DNA of 64,000 bases from Populus alba (lineage: Eukaryota > Streptophyta > Magnoliopsida > Malpighiales > Salicaceae), in contig NC_133295.1 in NCBI RefSeq assembly GCF_005239225.2, forward strand, positions 2,976,001-3,040,000, read 5' to 3'. Positions 23,736 through 34,915 of this stretch are shown in pieces. Made by a program: the position numbers and the translations under genes. Within the stretch, counting starts at the first letter, position 1, and each line of letters begins with the position of its first letter. The notes under the pieces are model-generated. The model worked only from the letters and a program-made list of their open reading frames with translations, was not told the origin of the DNA and ran no database searches.

Positions 23736-26700
23736 ATGTTCGCTGCTTTTTCCATAGGTCAGTTGCCTCATAGTTCCTCAGGTATGTCACACTCTGAATG
23801 GGTCTTGGATTCTGGTGCTTCCCATCATATGTCTCCAGATTCCTCATCTTTTATCTCTGTATCCCCTTTGTCCTCCATGCCTATTATGACTGCTGATGGC
23901 ACTCCTATACCTTTAGCAGGTGTTAGTTATGTTGTCACACCTCACTTATCTCTACCTAATGTTTATCTTATTCCAAAACTCAAATTAAATCTTGCGTCTG
24001 TTGGTCAAATATGTGATTCTGGTGATTATTTAGTCATATTTTCTGGTTCTTTTTGTTGTGTACAGGATCTGCAGTCTTAGAAGCTGATTGGGACAAGCCG
24101 TAGGGAGAATGGACTATATATTTTGGATGAGTTAAAAGTGTCAGTTGCTGCTACTACTACCGTTGATTTGTCTTCCTTTCATTTGAGTCTTTCATCTTCT
24201 AGTTTTTATTTATGGCATTCCCGTCTAGGTCATGTTTCGTCTTCTCGTTTGAGATTTTTGGCATCCACAGGAGCTTTAGGAAATTTGAAAACTTGTGACA
24301 TTTCTAATTGTAGTGGATATAAATTGACAAAATTTTCCGCCTTACCTTTTAATCAAAGTATTTATGTTTCTTTTCACCATTTGATTTGATTCATTCTGAT
24401 GTATAGGGACCTTCTCTTGTTGCCACAAAAGGAGGGTCTCAATATTATGTCTTTTTTATTGATGATCATACTCGTTATTGTTGGGTTTATTTAATGAAAA
24501 ATCATTCTAAATTCTTTGAGATATATGTAGCTTTTCGAGCTTTTATCAAAACTCAATATTCTGCTGTGATCAAATGCTTTAGTTGTGATTTGGGTGGGGA
24601 ATACACCTCTAATAAATTTTGCCAATTGCTTCCCTAGATGGAACCATCCACCAAACTTCATGTACAGATACTCATGAACAAAATGGTGTTGCTGAAAGAA
24701 AACATAGGCATATTGTCAAAACTGTTCGTTCTCTTTTGTTGTCTGCTTTTGTTCCTAGTGAGTTTTGGGGAGAAACTGTTCTTACTGCTGTAAGTTTGAT
24801 TAATACGATTCCATCTTCTCATAATTTGGGTATATCTCATTTTGAAAAGTTATATGGGTATGTCCCTGATTATTCATTATTTAAAGTCTTTGGTTGTAAT
24901 TGTTTCGTTCTTCGTCCTCATGTAGAACGTAGTAAGCTATCCTCAATCTGCTATTTGTGTCTTTCTGGGTTATGGTGAAGGTAAAAAGGGTTATCGTTGT
25001 TTTGATCTCATAACTCAGAAACTTTATGTGTCTCGTCATGTTGTCTTCCTTAAGCATATATCTTTCTTTTCTATTTCATCCACTACTCACAGCTTGACTA
25101 AATCTGATCTTATTAGTATAAATCCATTTTCTAAGGATTCTGATAATGATATCTCTCCCAATGTTCGATCAATTTGTACTCATAACTCTGTAGGTACTGG
25201 TACTTTACTCCCTGGCACATCTGAAGCTCCATTCTCATCTACAGCCCCTCAAACTTCATCTTAGATTGTGGATCCACCTCCACGTCAGTCCATTCGTATT
25301 CGTAAGTCTACAAAACTACCAGATTTTGCTTATTCTTGTTATTCTTCATCATTTACTTCCTTTTTAGCCTATATTCATTGTCTTGTTGAGCCCTCTTCCT
25401 ATAAAGAGGCAATTCTTGATCCGCTTTGGCAGCAAGCTATGGATTAGGAACTTTCTGCTTTGCATAAGACAAATACTTGGGATCTGGTTCCTCTACCTCC
25501 TGGTAAGAGTGTTGTTGGTTGTCATTGGGTGTATAAGATCAAGACTAATTCTGATGGGTCTATTGAGCGATACAAAGCTAGGTTGGTTGCAAAAGTATAC
25601 TCTCAATATTATGGTATGGACTATGAGGAGACATTTGCCCCGGTTGCAAAAATGACTATTATTCGTACTCTTATTGTCGTAGCTTTGATTCGTCAGTGAT
25701 ATATTTCTCAGCTTGATGTTAAAAATGCCTTATTGAATGGAGATCTTCAAGAAGAAGTTTATATGGCACCCCCTCCTGGTATTTCACATGACTCTGGATA
25801 TGTTTGTAAGCTTAAGAAAGTATTATATGGTCTCAAACAAGCACCCCGTGCTTGGTTTGAGAAATTCTCTATTGTGATCTCGTCTCTTGGCTTTGTTTCT
25901 AGCAGTCATGATTCTGCTCTTTTTATTAAGTGCACTGATGCAGGTCGTATCATTCTGTCTTTATATGTTGATGACATGATTATTACTGGTGATGACATTA
26001 ATGATATTTCAGTTTTGAAGACAGAGTTGGCTAGACGATTTGAAATGAAGGATTTAGGTTATCTTCGATATTTCCTGGGTATTGAGGTAGCATACTCACC
26101 TAGAGGTTACCTTCTTTCTTAGTCGAAATATATTGCAGATATTCTTGAGCGAGCTAGACTTACCGATAACAAGACTATAGATACTCCTATTGAGGTTAAT
26201 GCAAGGTACTCTTCTTCTGATGGTTTACCTTTGATAGATCCTACTTTATACTGCACTATTGTTGGGAGTTTGGTATATCTCACCATCACTCGTCCAGATA
26301 TTGCATATGTTATTCATGTTGTTAGTTAGTTTGTTGCTTCTCCTACTACTGTTCACTGGGCAGCTGTTCTTCGTATTTTACGATATCTTCGGGTAACAGT
26401 TTTAAGAGCCTTTTACTTTCATCCACCTCTTTCTTGGGATTGCGTGCATACTCTGATGTTAATCATGGTAGTGATCCCACAGATCGCAAGTCTATTACCA
26501 GGTTTTGTATCTTTTTAGGTGATTCTCTTATTTCTTGGAAGAGCAAAAAACAATTTATTATTTCTCAATCATCCACTGAAGTAGAATATCGTGTCATGGC
26601 ATTTACTATCAAAGAAATTATTTGGTTACGTTGGTTACTTACTGATATGTGAGTTTCCTTTTCTCATCCTACTCCTATGTATTGTGACAACCAGAGTTCT

Positions 26701-26916
26701 ATTCAGATTGCCCACAACTCGGTTTTTCATGAGCGGACTAAGCACATTGAGATCGATTGTCATTTTACTCGTCATCATCTCAAGCATGGAACCATTACTT
26801 TGCCTTTTGTTCCTTCTTCCTTGCAGATTGCAGATTTCTTTACCAACGCGCATTCCATCTCTTGTTTTTGTTTTCTAGTTGACAAACTCTCGATGCTTGT
26901 AGCTGCCGTATCGTGA
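23736..26916 (+). pseudogene. Copia-1 pol remnant (PR-INT-RT-RNaseH)
   Basis: The protease motif LDSGASHHM lies near 23802-23828. The GAG-pre-integrase motif (LWHSRLGH) lies near 24210-24235, and the integrase core with EQNGVAERKHRHI near 24675-24715. Reverse transcriptase covers about 25383-26122, with NGDLQEEVYM and the catalytic YVDD at 25964-25975. RNase H covers about 26434-26916 (GSDPTDRKSITRF, then SSTEVEYR). Stops separate the open parts, for example near 24078, 24387, 25262, 25446, 25697 and 26120. A frameshift is present around 24955-24985. All domains are present in order, so this is an intact-length but mutated copy. Confidence 0.93.
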
Positions 26917-26920
26917 GTTT

Positions 26921-26929
26921 GAGGGGAGA
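26921..26929 (+). other. Copia-1 polypurine tract
   Basis: GAGGGGAGA lies directly before the 3' LTR, the expected site for plus-strand priming. Confidence 0.9.
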
Positions 26930-27093
26930 TGTTAAATAATATTTATGTAGTCTTATTTATCAAGGGTAGAATAGTATTTTCAGTTTAACCTATATATACT
27001 TTATTTGTATTTAGGTTAAAACTATGCATTCATAATATACAGATTATTTAGAATTCTAACTCTTTTTTGTGTTTGATCTCAATTAGTTTAACA
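26930..27093 (+). repeat. Copia-1 3' LTR
   Basis: Matches the 5' LTR end to end and ends in AGTTTAACA before the GTCTA target duplication. Confidence 0.95.
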
Positions 27094-27215
27094 GTCTATA
27101 AATATTTTCCTTAATGATCCTTGGGTACATCTTCTGATTGGATTAACTTTATCATGTTTAATTTCAAAAAAATAAACACGCCTTATCTTTAGTGTTCGCC
27201 TCTCTCCTCTCCTCT

Positions 27216-27223
27216 TATATAAA
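27216..27223 (+). promoter_or_regulatory. TATA box of the sister small gene
   Basis: TATATAAA lies 173 bp before the ATG and upstream of the conserved 5'UTR intron (27296-27379). The corresponding place before the intact gene at 18495 reads CTACTTAAACACC, so the box is degenerate there. Confidence 0.55.
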
Positions 27224-27388
27224 TTTCCAGTTTCCTTTCGTCACCCTCCATAAACCCTTTCTCTTCTCTCCTCTTGTGTTTCTTCCTCAAATTTGGTACT
27301 ATTGTCAATGCGATCTCTTTCTAATCTCACTTAAGACATTACTGATTTTTTTTCTCTAAATAATCATTCCTTTTTGTAGTTTTGAGCC

Positions 27389-27613
27389 ATGTATGATTAC
27401 ACTCTGCACCCCCCTGCACAAGACTTGGCCACATGAGGCTACTCCTCAGCTGCTAAAGGAGGACTTGCTGGTGTCCTCATCATGCTCCTTGCTATCATAG
27501 TTTATGTATTCTTCAAGCGCCAAAACTGCCTCGAGGAGGTCGACCGCGGGAAGGTTCAGGTGATCAATATTGTTGAAATGGGAGAAAGAAGTGTCCATGC
27601 TGGGAATAAGTAG
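27389..27613 (+). pseudogene. Sister copy of the small membrane-protein gene with one stop codon
   Basis: Aligned with the gene at 18495-18728, this copy has the same start context, the 5'UTR intron, a glycine-flanked hydrophobic segment (AGVLIMLLAIIVYVFF) and a basic, cysteine-bearing turn. The frame stays open over 74 codons to TAG at 27611-27613 except for TGA at 27434-27436, where the intact gene has GGA (Gly). One substitution would account for this. The tail differs, with an acidic/basic EEVDRGKVQV stretch. The retained frame after the stop suggests recent loss, stop readthrough, or a sequence error. Flanking sequence downstream matches the intact gene's 3' flank. Confidence 0.65.
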
Positions 27614-27860
27614 GTAGCATGTAATATGAAGTTGAAGCTGATATGCAATAAGACTGTTGCTTTTTGGTTGTATTGTTGCAGACAAAAACTTAATCTGTTC
27701 TCTCATAATATAAATCTCAGGATTAGACCATTTTAATTTGTACTTTATGTGCCAATTAAAATCGTCAATTTTGAGTGTTTTTCTATTATCAATTTACTGC
27801 GTTGCTTGTGCATGTCACAACCAAACTCTTTGTTAAATCGATCGCAGATCCGACTCTATG

Positions 27861-28339
27861 TCAACCGATGGTGTTTCGGTGGATGTGTTAGTAACTGGTT
27901 CAATGGTTGTGTTAGTGTTGGCATACCATTGTTCAACGGTTGTTTTTTTATTTTTTATTTTTCTCTTGAAAGAGAGGTGAGAATTGCCCGAATTATACAA
28001 AATAATATAAATCATATGAACCGATGATGTTATGTGGATGTGTTGGTAATTGGTTTAATGGTTGTGTTAGTGTTGGGCATACCATTATTCAACGGTTTTG
28101 TTTTATTTTTCCTCTTGAGAAAGAGGTGAGAATTTCCCGAATTCTCTAAATTATTAAAGAATAATATAAATTATATCAATCGATAGTGTTTTCGATGAAT
28201 GTGTTTGTAACTAGTTCAATGGTTGTGTTAGTGTTGGGCATACCATTGTTGATCAATGGTTGTGGTTTTTTTTTTTTTTTAAAGAGAGATGAGAATTGCC
28301 CGAATCTTTCAAATTATTAGAGAATAATATAAATTATAT
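27861..28339 (+). repeat. ~157-bp tandem repeat, three units
   Basis: Units at 27861-28016, 28017-28175 and 28176-28339 each begin with a TCAACCGATGGTGTT-like sequence, contain GGTTGTGTTAGTGTTGG and GAGGTGAGAATT-like motifs, and end near AATATAAATTATAT. The first unit matches the 3' flank of the intact small gene around 19570-19650. Confidence 0.85.
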
Positions 28340-28990
28340 CTTTAAATCTCATCTAATATGTTAAGTTATTAAATTGAATTTGTTATTTAACACAACATAG
28401 TTAAAACCAAAAACCTCATGGTAAGGGGGGATCCCATTGGGTCTGGGTTGCTTAGCGTGGCCACAATTTAGTTAAATGATAATTTGAAAATTAACCAAAG
28501 AGGAAAATAACTATAGGGGGCAAATAAAATTATGCTTTAAGATGTGGATTTTTTTTGGGAGGATGATCAGGTAGAAGATTTCTTTTTATGAAATACTCCA
28601 TGTTATATATGTTTTGGCAAAGCTTCTTTTGCCTAAAAGACCCATTCATGGCTTCATTTTCTTGGTTTGGGTGCTTTAAATACTTTGAAATATTTGGTAA
28701 TTTCACAGCTATCTTGTTAGATTATATATAAACGAAGAAAAAAATGGAAATTCATAAATGAAAAGAAAGGAGTTTACATTATCTCTAACCAGAGAGTTTA
28801 GCTGATTTAGAGAACTCTTTTAGCTCATGTATTTCATCTATTTTAAAGTTGCCTAAGTAAGTCAACATAATTGCACGTGAAGCTTTTGACAAATTCCTCT
28901 CTCTACTTTTCCTGCTCCCCACTAGGATCAGATGAAAAAGCAACGCACGAAACCAACAAAACATAGAATGATGCACAGAAATTATTGAAG
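28340..28990. other. Intergenic, 3' side of the membrane-protein gene
   Basis: No gene is visible. The part next to 28994 probably holds the 3'UTR of the minus-strand gene. Minus-strand frames here are short and lack domains. Confidence 0.5.
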
Positions 28991-28993
28991 TAA

Positions 28994-30274
28994 TCAAGAC
29001 TGGCCAACAAGTACATCCTTGTAAGGAGTTGGTGCAGGAAGAGGCGCTGCTCTTGTTTCTCCGGCTATCATTTTCCCCCTCCTCTCCTCCGCTAGGATTA
29101 GCGGTGCCTGGCCGTCCCTCTCTCGTCTCAAACGCTCTTGAGCTCCTCCTCGCAATTTCTCTAACCTGAGTCCATCAATTTGCTGCATCTCGAACACTTT
29201 GACCACATTTGTTAAACCCCCAATAAAGAACATTAGACTTCCAAAGATGCCTATCCAGACCCAAGCCTTGCCCTGCATTAAGAAACCTTGTTATGCCCAA
29301 GCCTCCAGCTTTTCCCATACAATTTGACTCGTGCCATTACCAAAACTCTAAGCAGTCTGTTTAAATTGCGCGATTAAACCATGCATTAAGTAAGCAGATT
29401 GGCGTTTTGTTTTGGGCTTCTATCAGTTTATTATATACCAAAAAATAAACAATGCAGCTTACCAATAATTCCAGTCCATGGTGACCCCATCCTGCGTGCT
29501 CACGAATATTGAGAATGGATCCCACCAAGAACAACGAACTTCCTATTAAAAACGGGATGTGGACACTCTGTTGCAAGATTTGCACATGCCCATCAGCTCT
29601 TTCATATATTTGACATGAGTTGTGTAAGGATCCAAGCACCCAGAAAGCTGGTCCTGCGACAAGCAAGTTTAAAGCATGCCTTTCCAGTTTGAAGTGACCA
29701 TATCCTTTGTATTCCTGCAATTGTGGATGCAGGTCACAGCATCAATATTTGACATTTGACATAAAATTAATTGATCCTACACCATCAATCGGCAGTAAAT
29801 CAATCACTTGAATGATGAAAACTCTATCCTTTTTATCTTATAATTACTATATATAACAATTTCTACACTAAAATTGCTACTAGACAAAGAAAACGATTAC
29901 TAGTTAATATTTAGTACCTGAATAAAAAGAAAAAGAATACCCAAGAAAGAAAGCAAAGCTCCCAAGGCCTGAATCACAGGAACAGCAAATTCAACTAGTG
30001 CAAGCTGGGTGTCATACGCCATCAGACGCAACCGATAATCAATCCCGGCTAGATGGGCAACAAGATCATGAAGATTGACCACCGTAATAAGTAAGAGAGC
30101 TATGAGCAAAAGCACAAGACCTGGTTTGGTTTCCTTTGACAATTCAGCCACAAACCCACAAATAAGCACAACAGTTGCAAACACATAGAGCCCTGCGTTC
30201 ATGTATTCTGCCCTGTTTTTAGATAGCCTTGGCCCATACATTCGACTCTCTCTAGCTGATGCTAGCTTCACCAT
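28994..30274 (-). CDS. Six-helix plant membrane protein of unknown function (295 aa)
   Basis: Three exons on the minus strand: 30274-29918, 29714-29463 and 29272-28994 (stop TGA at 28996-28994). Both introns have GT-AG borders and phase 0. I start at the ATG giving MVKLASARESRMYGPR; an in-frame ATG 15 codons upstream (30319) would add an unremarkable extension. Hydrophobic segments lie at about residues 28-45, 51-70, 92-118, 134-150, 170-190 and 206-226. The C-terminus is hydrophilic, Arg/Glu-rich and ends in a proline-alanine stretch before PYKDVLVG. I recall close homologues annotated only as transmembrane protein in other plants, with the same start and end motifs. No catalytic motif is visible and the membrane it occupies is unknown. 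Confidence 0.9.
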
Positions 30275-30319
30275 TGTCAACAAATATTTTGCAGTGCTAA
30301 AAGGACACGAGAAATTCAA

Positions 30320-31038
30320 GAATTGTAATATAGACTTGAAAATTTTGAACTATATCTTTGAAAGTTTTGAACAAGATGGAATCAATATGTTGTGTAGGGT
30401 TGAGGATACGTGTCTTCTTGCATGGAACTTCTATTTTTGAACGTCGAGTTTGTGACAAGCGGCAATCTTACCAAATATAAAATGATAAATTTAGACAGAA
30501 GTACAAAACGTGGAGGTCACATTGTGACATGGTGTCATACTACGATTATAAGAAATACAAGATATATAGGCTACGCTATTGTATCCAGATCCGTTTTGAC
30601 CCATTGATCACCCAACTAATTAGTTTGTTGAAGGTTAAGATGATTGTAGGATTGAGAAAGCAATAGTTATTCTTAACTAATGCTTAGATTAGTGTTTAGG
30701 GAGGACAACTTGGTTATAAATTCATTATTCCATGGATCATGTTCGAGTGGCGTACCAAAAATCTGTTAGTTTGCGAGGAATTTTTTTTTAATAAAAGACC
30801 TCTTTCCTGTTATGCCTCTATCTAGAAATATATATATATTGAACATGTCAAATTTGGAATATGAATTAAACCAAAGTTTAGATTGTGAATTTGTTAGTGA
30901 ATCTGATAAATTTTAAAATGATGTTATTTTAAAAAATATATATATTAAATTGATTTAATTAAATCTTATTTAGATTTAGTTAGATTAATTGAATCGATAT
31001 AGTTTAACGAAATTAATTCTTAAATTTATTGAAATTAA

Positions 31039-31069
<31 letters not shown>

Positions 31070-33894
31070 GATGCACGCCCTTTAGTTTTTCTCCCTCTCT
31101 CTCTTAGACTTTGAGTGTGATTGCTACTGAAATTGGCATATATGCTCAGCATAATCAGCCAAAGTAGAAATTGTTTGGCTTTTAAAAACATGTTTTTAAA
31201 CCTGATCTGATAATCGATCCAATTCAAAAACCCGAGTTATAGATTTTAATTGAGTTAACAGGTTTTGATCAGATTACTGAGTTAATTTTATTTTTTTATA
31301 AATTAAAACGATATTGTTTTGATAAAAAATAAAAAATAGTAAATGGATTGCAACCCGGTTTTTCACCGGGTCTTGCTAGGTCAGTCGGGTTTTTAACTAT
31401 TCCTATTTATTTATAAATCTGGTCCGGTTTTAGTCTCAGGTCAGCCGAATCCTGGATCAACTTGTTGAGCTAGATTTTAAAATTATATTTTGGAGTCGTA
31501 ACATACCTCATTTCGGCATATGAAAAATTGATTTCTCGGTAGTATGTCTAATGTTTTTATTAGTAAACTAAAGTTAGAAATCAGTTTATTTTAGTCCACT
31601 TAATTATAATATATCAAGGACTATTCTGACGTGTAACTTAAGATTCTTGCAGGGTTTCTTTATCCTTCTATGATATACTTTTAAGTTCGTAATAATAATA
31701 ATAAAAAGCATTACTAAAAGAAGAAGAAACCAAAAAGAAGTAGGATCTGAAATATTTTTTATGTCATGATAGACGACTTTCTTTTGTTCTGTTGAAGAGG
31801 GTCAAATTAACGCTGCACTTTAGCAGAAGATTGAAGACGATAAAGGTCATTGTAGTCCTTGTTGCATAATTAGATGGCAATTGGCTCCGCCTTCAATCTA
31901 AATATATAGTTTTTTTAATTGTATTTAATAAATATAATTTATAATAGTATCCCTGAATACTCTTGAAATCTACAATAAAACCAATATAAAATGACAAAAA
32001 AATTATTTGATGGGAGTTTTGTTGGTTGTCTTTAAAAACATTAAAATAATTATATTATTCTAAAAAAAATAAAACTATAAAAATATCTCTGAGTAGTACG
32101 CATTAAATTATTTTATTCTTAAACTAAACTAGTAGTTTTACTATAAAAAAAGATAAAATTACTAATCTAACTTCATACCATTTATAAGAGATAATTGTGT
32201 CATGCTAAAAGACCACTTTGTCTCAAATACCTAGTTCAAAGGTTTTTTTGTTCAGGGATAATTTCAAAATTTTACCATTATAATCTTGGTGAACAATAAC
32301 TTTTTTAGGAAATTAAATTAGTTTTTTTTTTTATTTAATTTGTTGAACATGAATCGTGGATAATCCATTTTAAATTTGAAATCTCAAGACTATTTAAAAT
32401 ATCATTATTTTTTATTCATTTTTAATTATAAATTAAAAATATATCATATTGTGATTTTCCTATACTAATTTTAATGTGGCTCATTCAATTAGGGGTGAAA
32501 AAACACTTTGCTTAGCTCAATAGAAACCAGAGCTTCAATTGAGGTCCATCTTCTGATGAAGGGAGGGCTGAAACCTTGCAATTTACCTCCGATGGATTTA
32601 GAGATGGAGGAGGAGGCGAGGCGGTGATGCATCCTTAAATGACTCATTTGGGATGTTGGCGGCCCATCTTCACAATAGTCAGGCCCATTTTCTTTAGCAC
32701 TAGTTTGGCCTACTTAGTTGATTCCCTAAAACTGAATAGATAGCCCAAATGATACCATAATCCAATAAATGTATCAGGTAAGGCTCTGTTTGGTTCGATT
32801 GTGTTCATGAGTTGAGCAATTCAATTTTTTAAAATATAATTTCTTGGTTCGTTTTTTTTTATAATTAGAAATGTTATGTCAGTAAAGCATGTAAAATAGA
32901 TAAATATGTCTCTTCTTCTCTTACAATAAGCTAAGATGGATGCTTTTATGATAGATACTAAGGAAAAACTACCTAAATTTTTTCAATATTTAAATGTCAT
33001 AACATTTTAATATTTATTGATGTAAGTTTGTATTTGCTTTTCAAAAATTATTAGTTCGAGTCCCACAAGTTTTAGGATGTGTAGAGATTTACATAATTAT
33101 TAACTTCAGAGCATGTAAAATTAATCAAGATACATATAAGTTGATATATATATTCCATGTATTCACGTTGTGTGTGCTACTTTATATTTTTTTTTCTTAT
33201 TCTATGAATACAATTGGAATGCAGGTTGTGGCTTCACAAGATTGGCTAGAGATGACCAAATATGCTTGTCTAGTTTGTGCTCAATCTCGTCGACATGGCA
33301 TGGAAAATTCATCTTCTTTTTGGGAAAGAAAATACAGTAACGATGATAAAATTCCTCTCAAATATTTAGTTTCTTGGAGGAATATTGGTACTATGAATAT
33401 TAAATTAATTATGATGGTATTTTTAAATACTTTTAAACCTTTTTTTATTAATCAATTTTATATATACGACTCAGTTTAATCCTTTAAGAGATATATAATG
33501 TTAAAAAATCTAATTCACGTGCTGTAAAAATATTAAACTAATAACAATGATTGGTATTTGATATTATAATCTAACTATATTTTTATTAAATTTTTATTGT
33601 TTTTAGTTTTATTTTAAATATATTTTTTTATATTTTTAGATTTTTTTGATATATTAATTTCAAAATAAATTTAAAAAAATAAAAAAAAAATTATTTTAAT
33701 ATATTTTTAAATAAAAATACTTTAAATATAAGATCTTCACTTAATCTTCACACACATGTAATTTTGCTTCTCGTTTTTGGAATTTCACTCCTTTAAATGG
33801 TCACGATTAAGAAACGTAGAGAGCACCTAGACCACCACAAAAGTTCCAGGGTCCAACAAATAAAATGTCAACAATGCACCCAGTCAAAACCATC
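30320..33894. other. Intergenic between the divergent membrane-protein and SIG5 genes
   Basis: No gene is supported. A (TA)n tract lies at 31042-31069. Positions about 31200-31480 contain ACCCGGTTTTTCACCGGGTC and GGTCAGTCGGGTTTTTAACTAT, resembling the ends of the CCGG-tipped DNA elements at 44072 and 60480, so this is probably an old relative. An open frame of 112 codons at 33141-33479 has no recognisable domain and poor composition. Positions 33600-33725 are a MITE-like AT patch. Confidence 0.5.
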
Positions 33895-33964
33895 CACGTG
33901 TAGAAAACCTCATCCATAAACTCTCTACAAAATATCTTCCCTTCCTCTCCTAACTTGCCACGTA
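33895..33964 (+). promoter_or_regulatory. G-box and ACGT element upstream of SIG5
   Basis: A perfect CACGTG G-box lies at 33895-33900 and a second ACGT core (CCACGTAAG) near 33959-33964. bZIP factors such as HY5 and bHLH factors bind such sites, and SIG5 is known as a light- and stress-induced gene in Arabidopsis. The sites fit that control, but occupancy is inference. Confidence 0.5.
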
Positions 33965-34225
33965 AGTCCACCATGCTTCACCACTCGCCACGGCCTGTCC
34001 CACTATCATACCTGGACACTTCTCCACCGTTGTTTAGAACGACCCCAACTTTCTAGCCGTTGATTATTAAGGAGAATAACTGGTGGACACCATAATTTAC
34101 GAGCTGATGTTAAAATTTGAGTTTTTAGAAACTTTCTGCGTGCTTGTATTTCTAACAAGACTTGCCAGTTACAAGAGAGCAAGATTTTGTTACAACTCTT
34201 ACAGGCTACTGCTCTTTTCACAGAG

Positions 34226-34855
34226 GTATGCACGGATTTTTATGTCGTAGCATGTTGTAATGTTTTGATTCTTGAAGTTTCTTTGTGGGATTTTTTTTCC
34301 TTGTGTGTATTCGTTGCTTAGTTATTGCAAAATTTTGTTGCTGTGTTTAATGTTTTCTTGGTGATGACATTGTTGGTGTTCTGTAAATACAATAAGTATC
34401 CCTTGAAAGATTAGCCTGGTGCTAAGTGGGTATTCTTTGAGGGTTTTGTATGATGTTTTAATGGTGATTTTGGAACAGTTTGCTGGAAATTCTTCGATCT
34501 TTCAGCTGGGGTTGTATTTCTTGATTTGCAATCATTTGTCTACTGCTATTTATCCTGAAGGAAACTTAAATGGCCAAAATTTGTTGAAGTTTGTACGGAT
34601 TTCAATGGAAATTTGTTTTTTGATGGTTAATATTCTTGTTGATGCATGTGATCAAAGACGGCAAACCATAATGCACACAAAATAAATGATTTTATTTTTG
34701 TTGAAACTGTGCTGCCACTATTTGATTAGGAGAAATTTCGAACAATTTATCCAAAACTAAGGACTAGGGTATTCGAATTATGTGATTTTGTGTATGCGTA
34801 TGTTGCGGCGAGTGAAGTTATAAACTCCAACTAAATGCAACATTTTTGTTTGCAG
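34226..34855 (+). other. Probable 5'UTR intron of SIG5
   Basis: A donor CAGAG|GTATGC at 34226 and an acceptor TTTGTTTGCAG ending at 34855 bracket T-rich sequence. A second AG (GTGCAG) at 34866 offers an alternative acceptor 11 bp on. The ATG follows at 34916. No cDNA was available to confirm it. Confidence 0.5.
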
Positions 34856-34915
34856 TGTTTGTGCAGTGAGAAAGTTCTCATACTCTTTCAAAATCTTGTA
34901 ATAACACAACTTGGC

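Larger units (their letters stand above)
22267..27093 (+). mobile_element. Complete but defective Ty1/Copia LTR retrotransposon (Copia-1)
   Basis: The element is 4827 bp long and flanked by a perfect 5-bp target duplication GTCTA (22262-22266 and 27094-27098). It has TG...CA LTRs of about 165 bp, a PBS, a polypurine tract, and pol domains in the Copia order protease, integrase, reverse transcriptase, RNase H. Short LTRs and overall size fit the Ale/Retrofit-type group, though I infer this without a phylogeny. By hand I count about seven substitutions and one indel between the LTRs, so insertion is not very recent. In-frame stops and frame breaks occur throughout (for example TGA at 22956, TAA at 23730), so it cannot be autonomous. 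Confidence 0.95.

Noticed and set aside
33141..33479. 112-codon plus-strand open frame
   Set aside because: AT-rich composition, no recognisable domain and no splice or promoter support.
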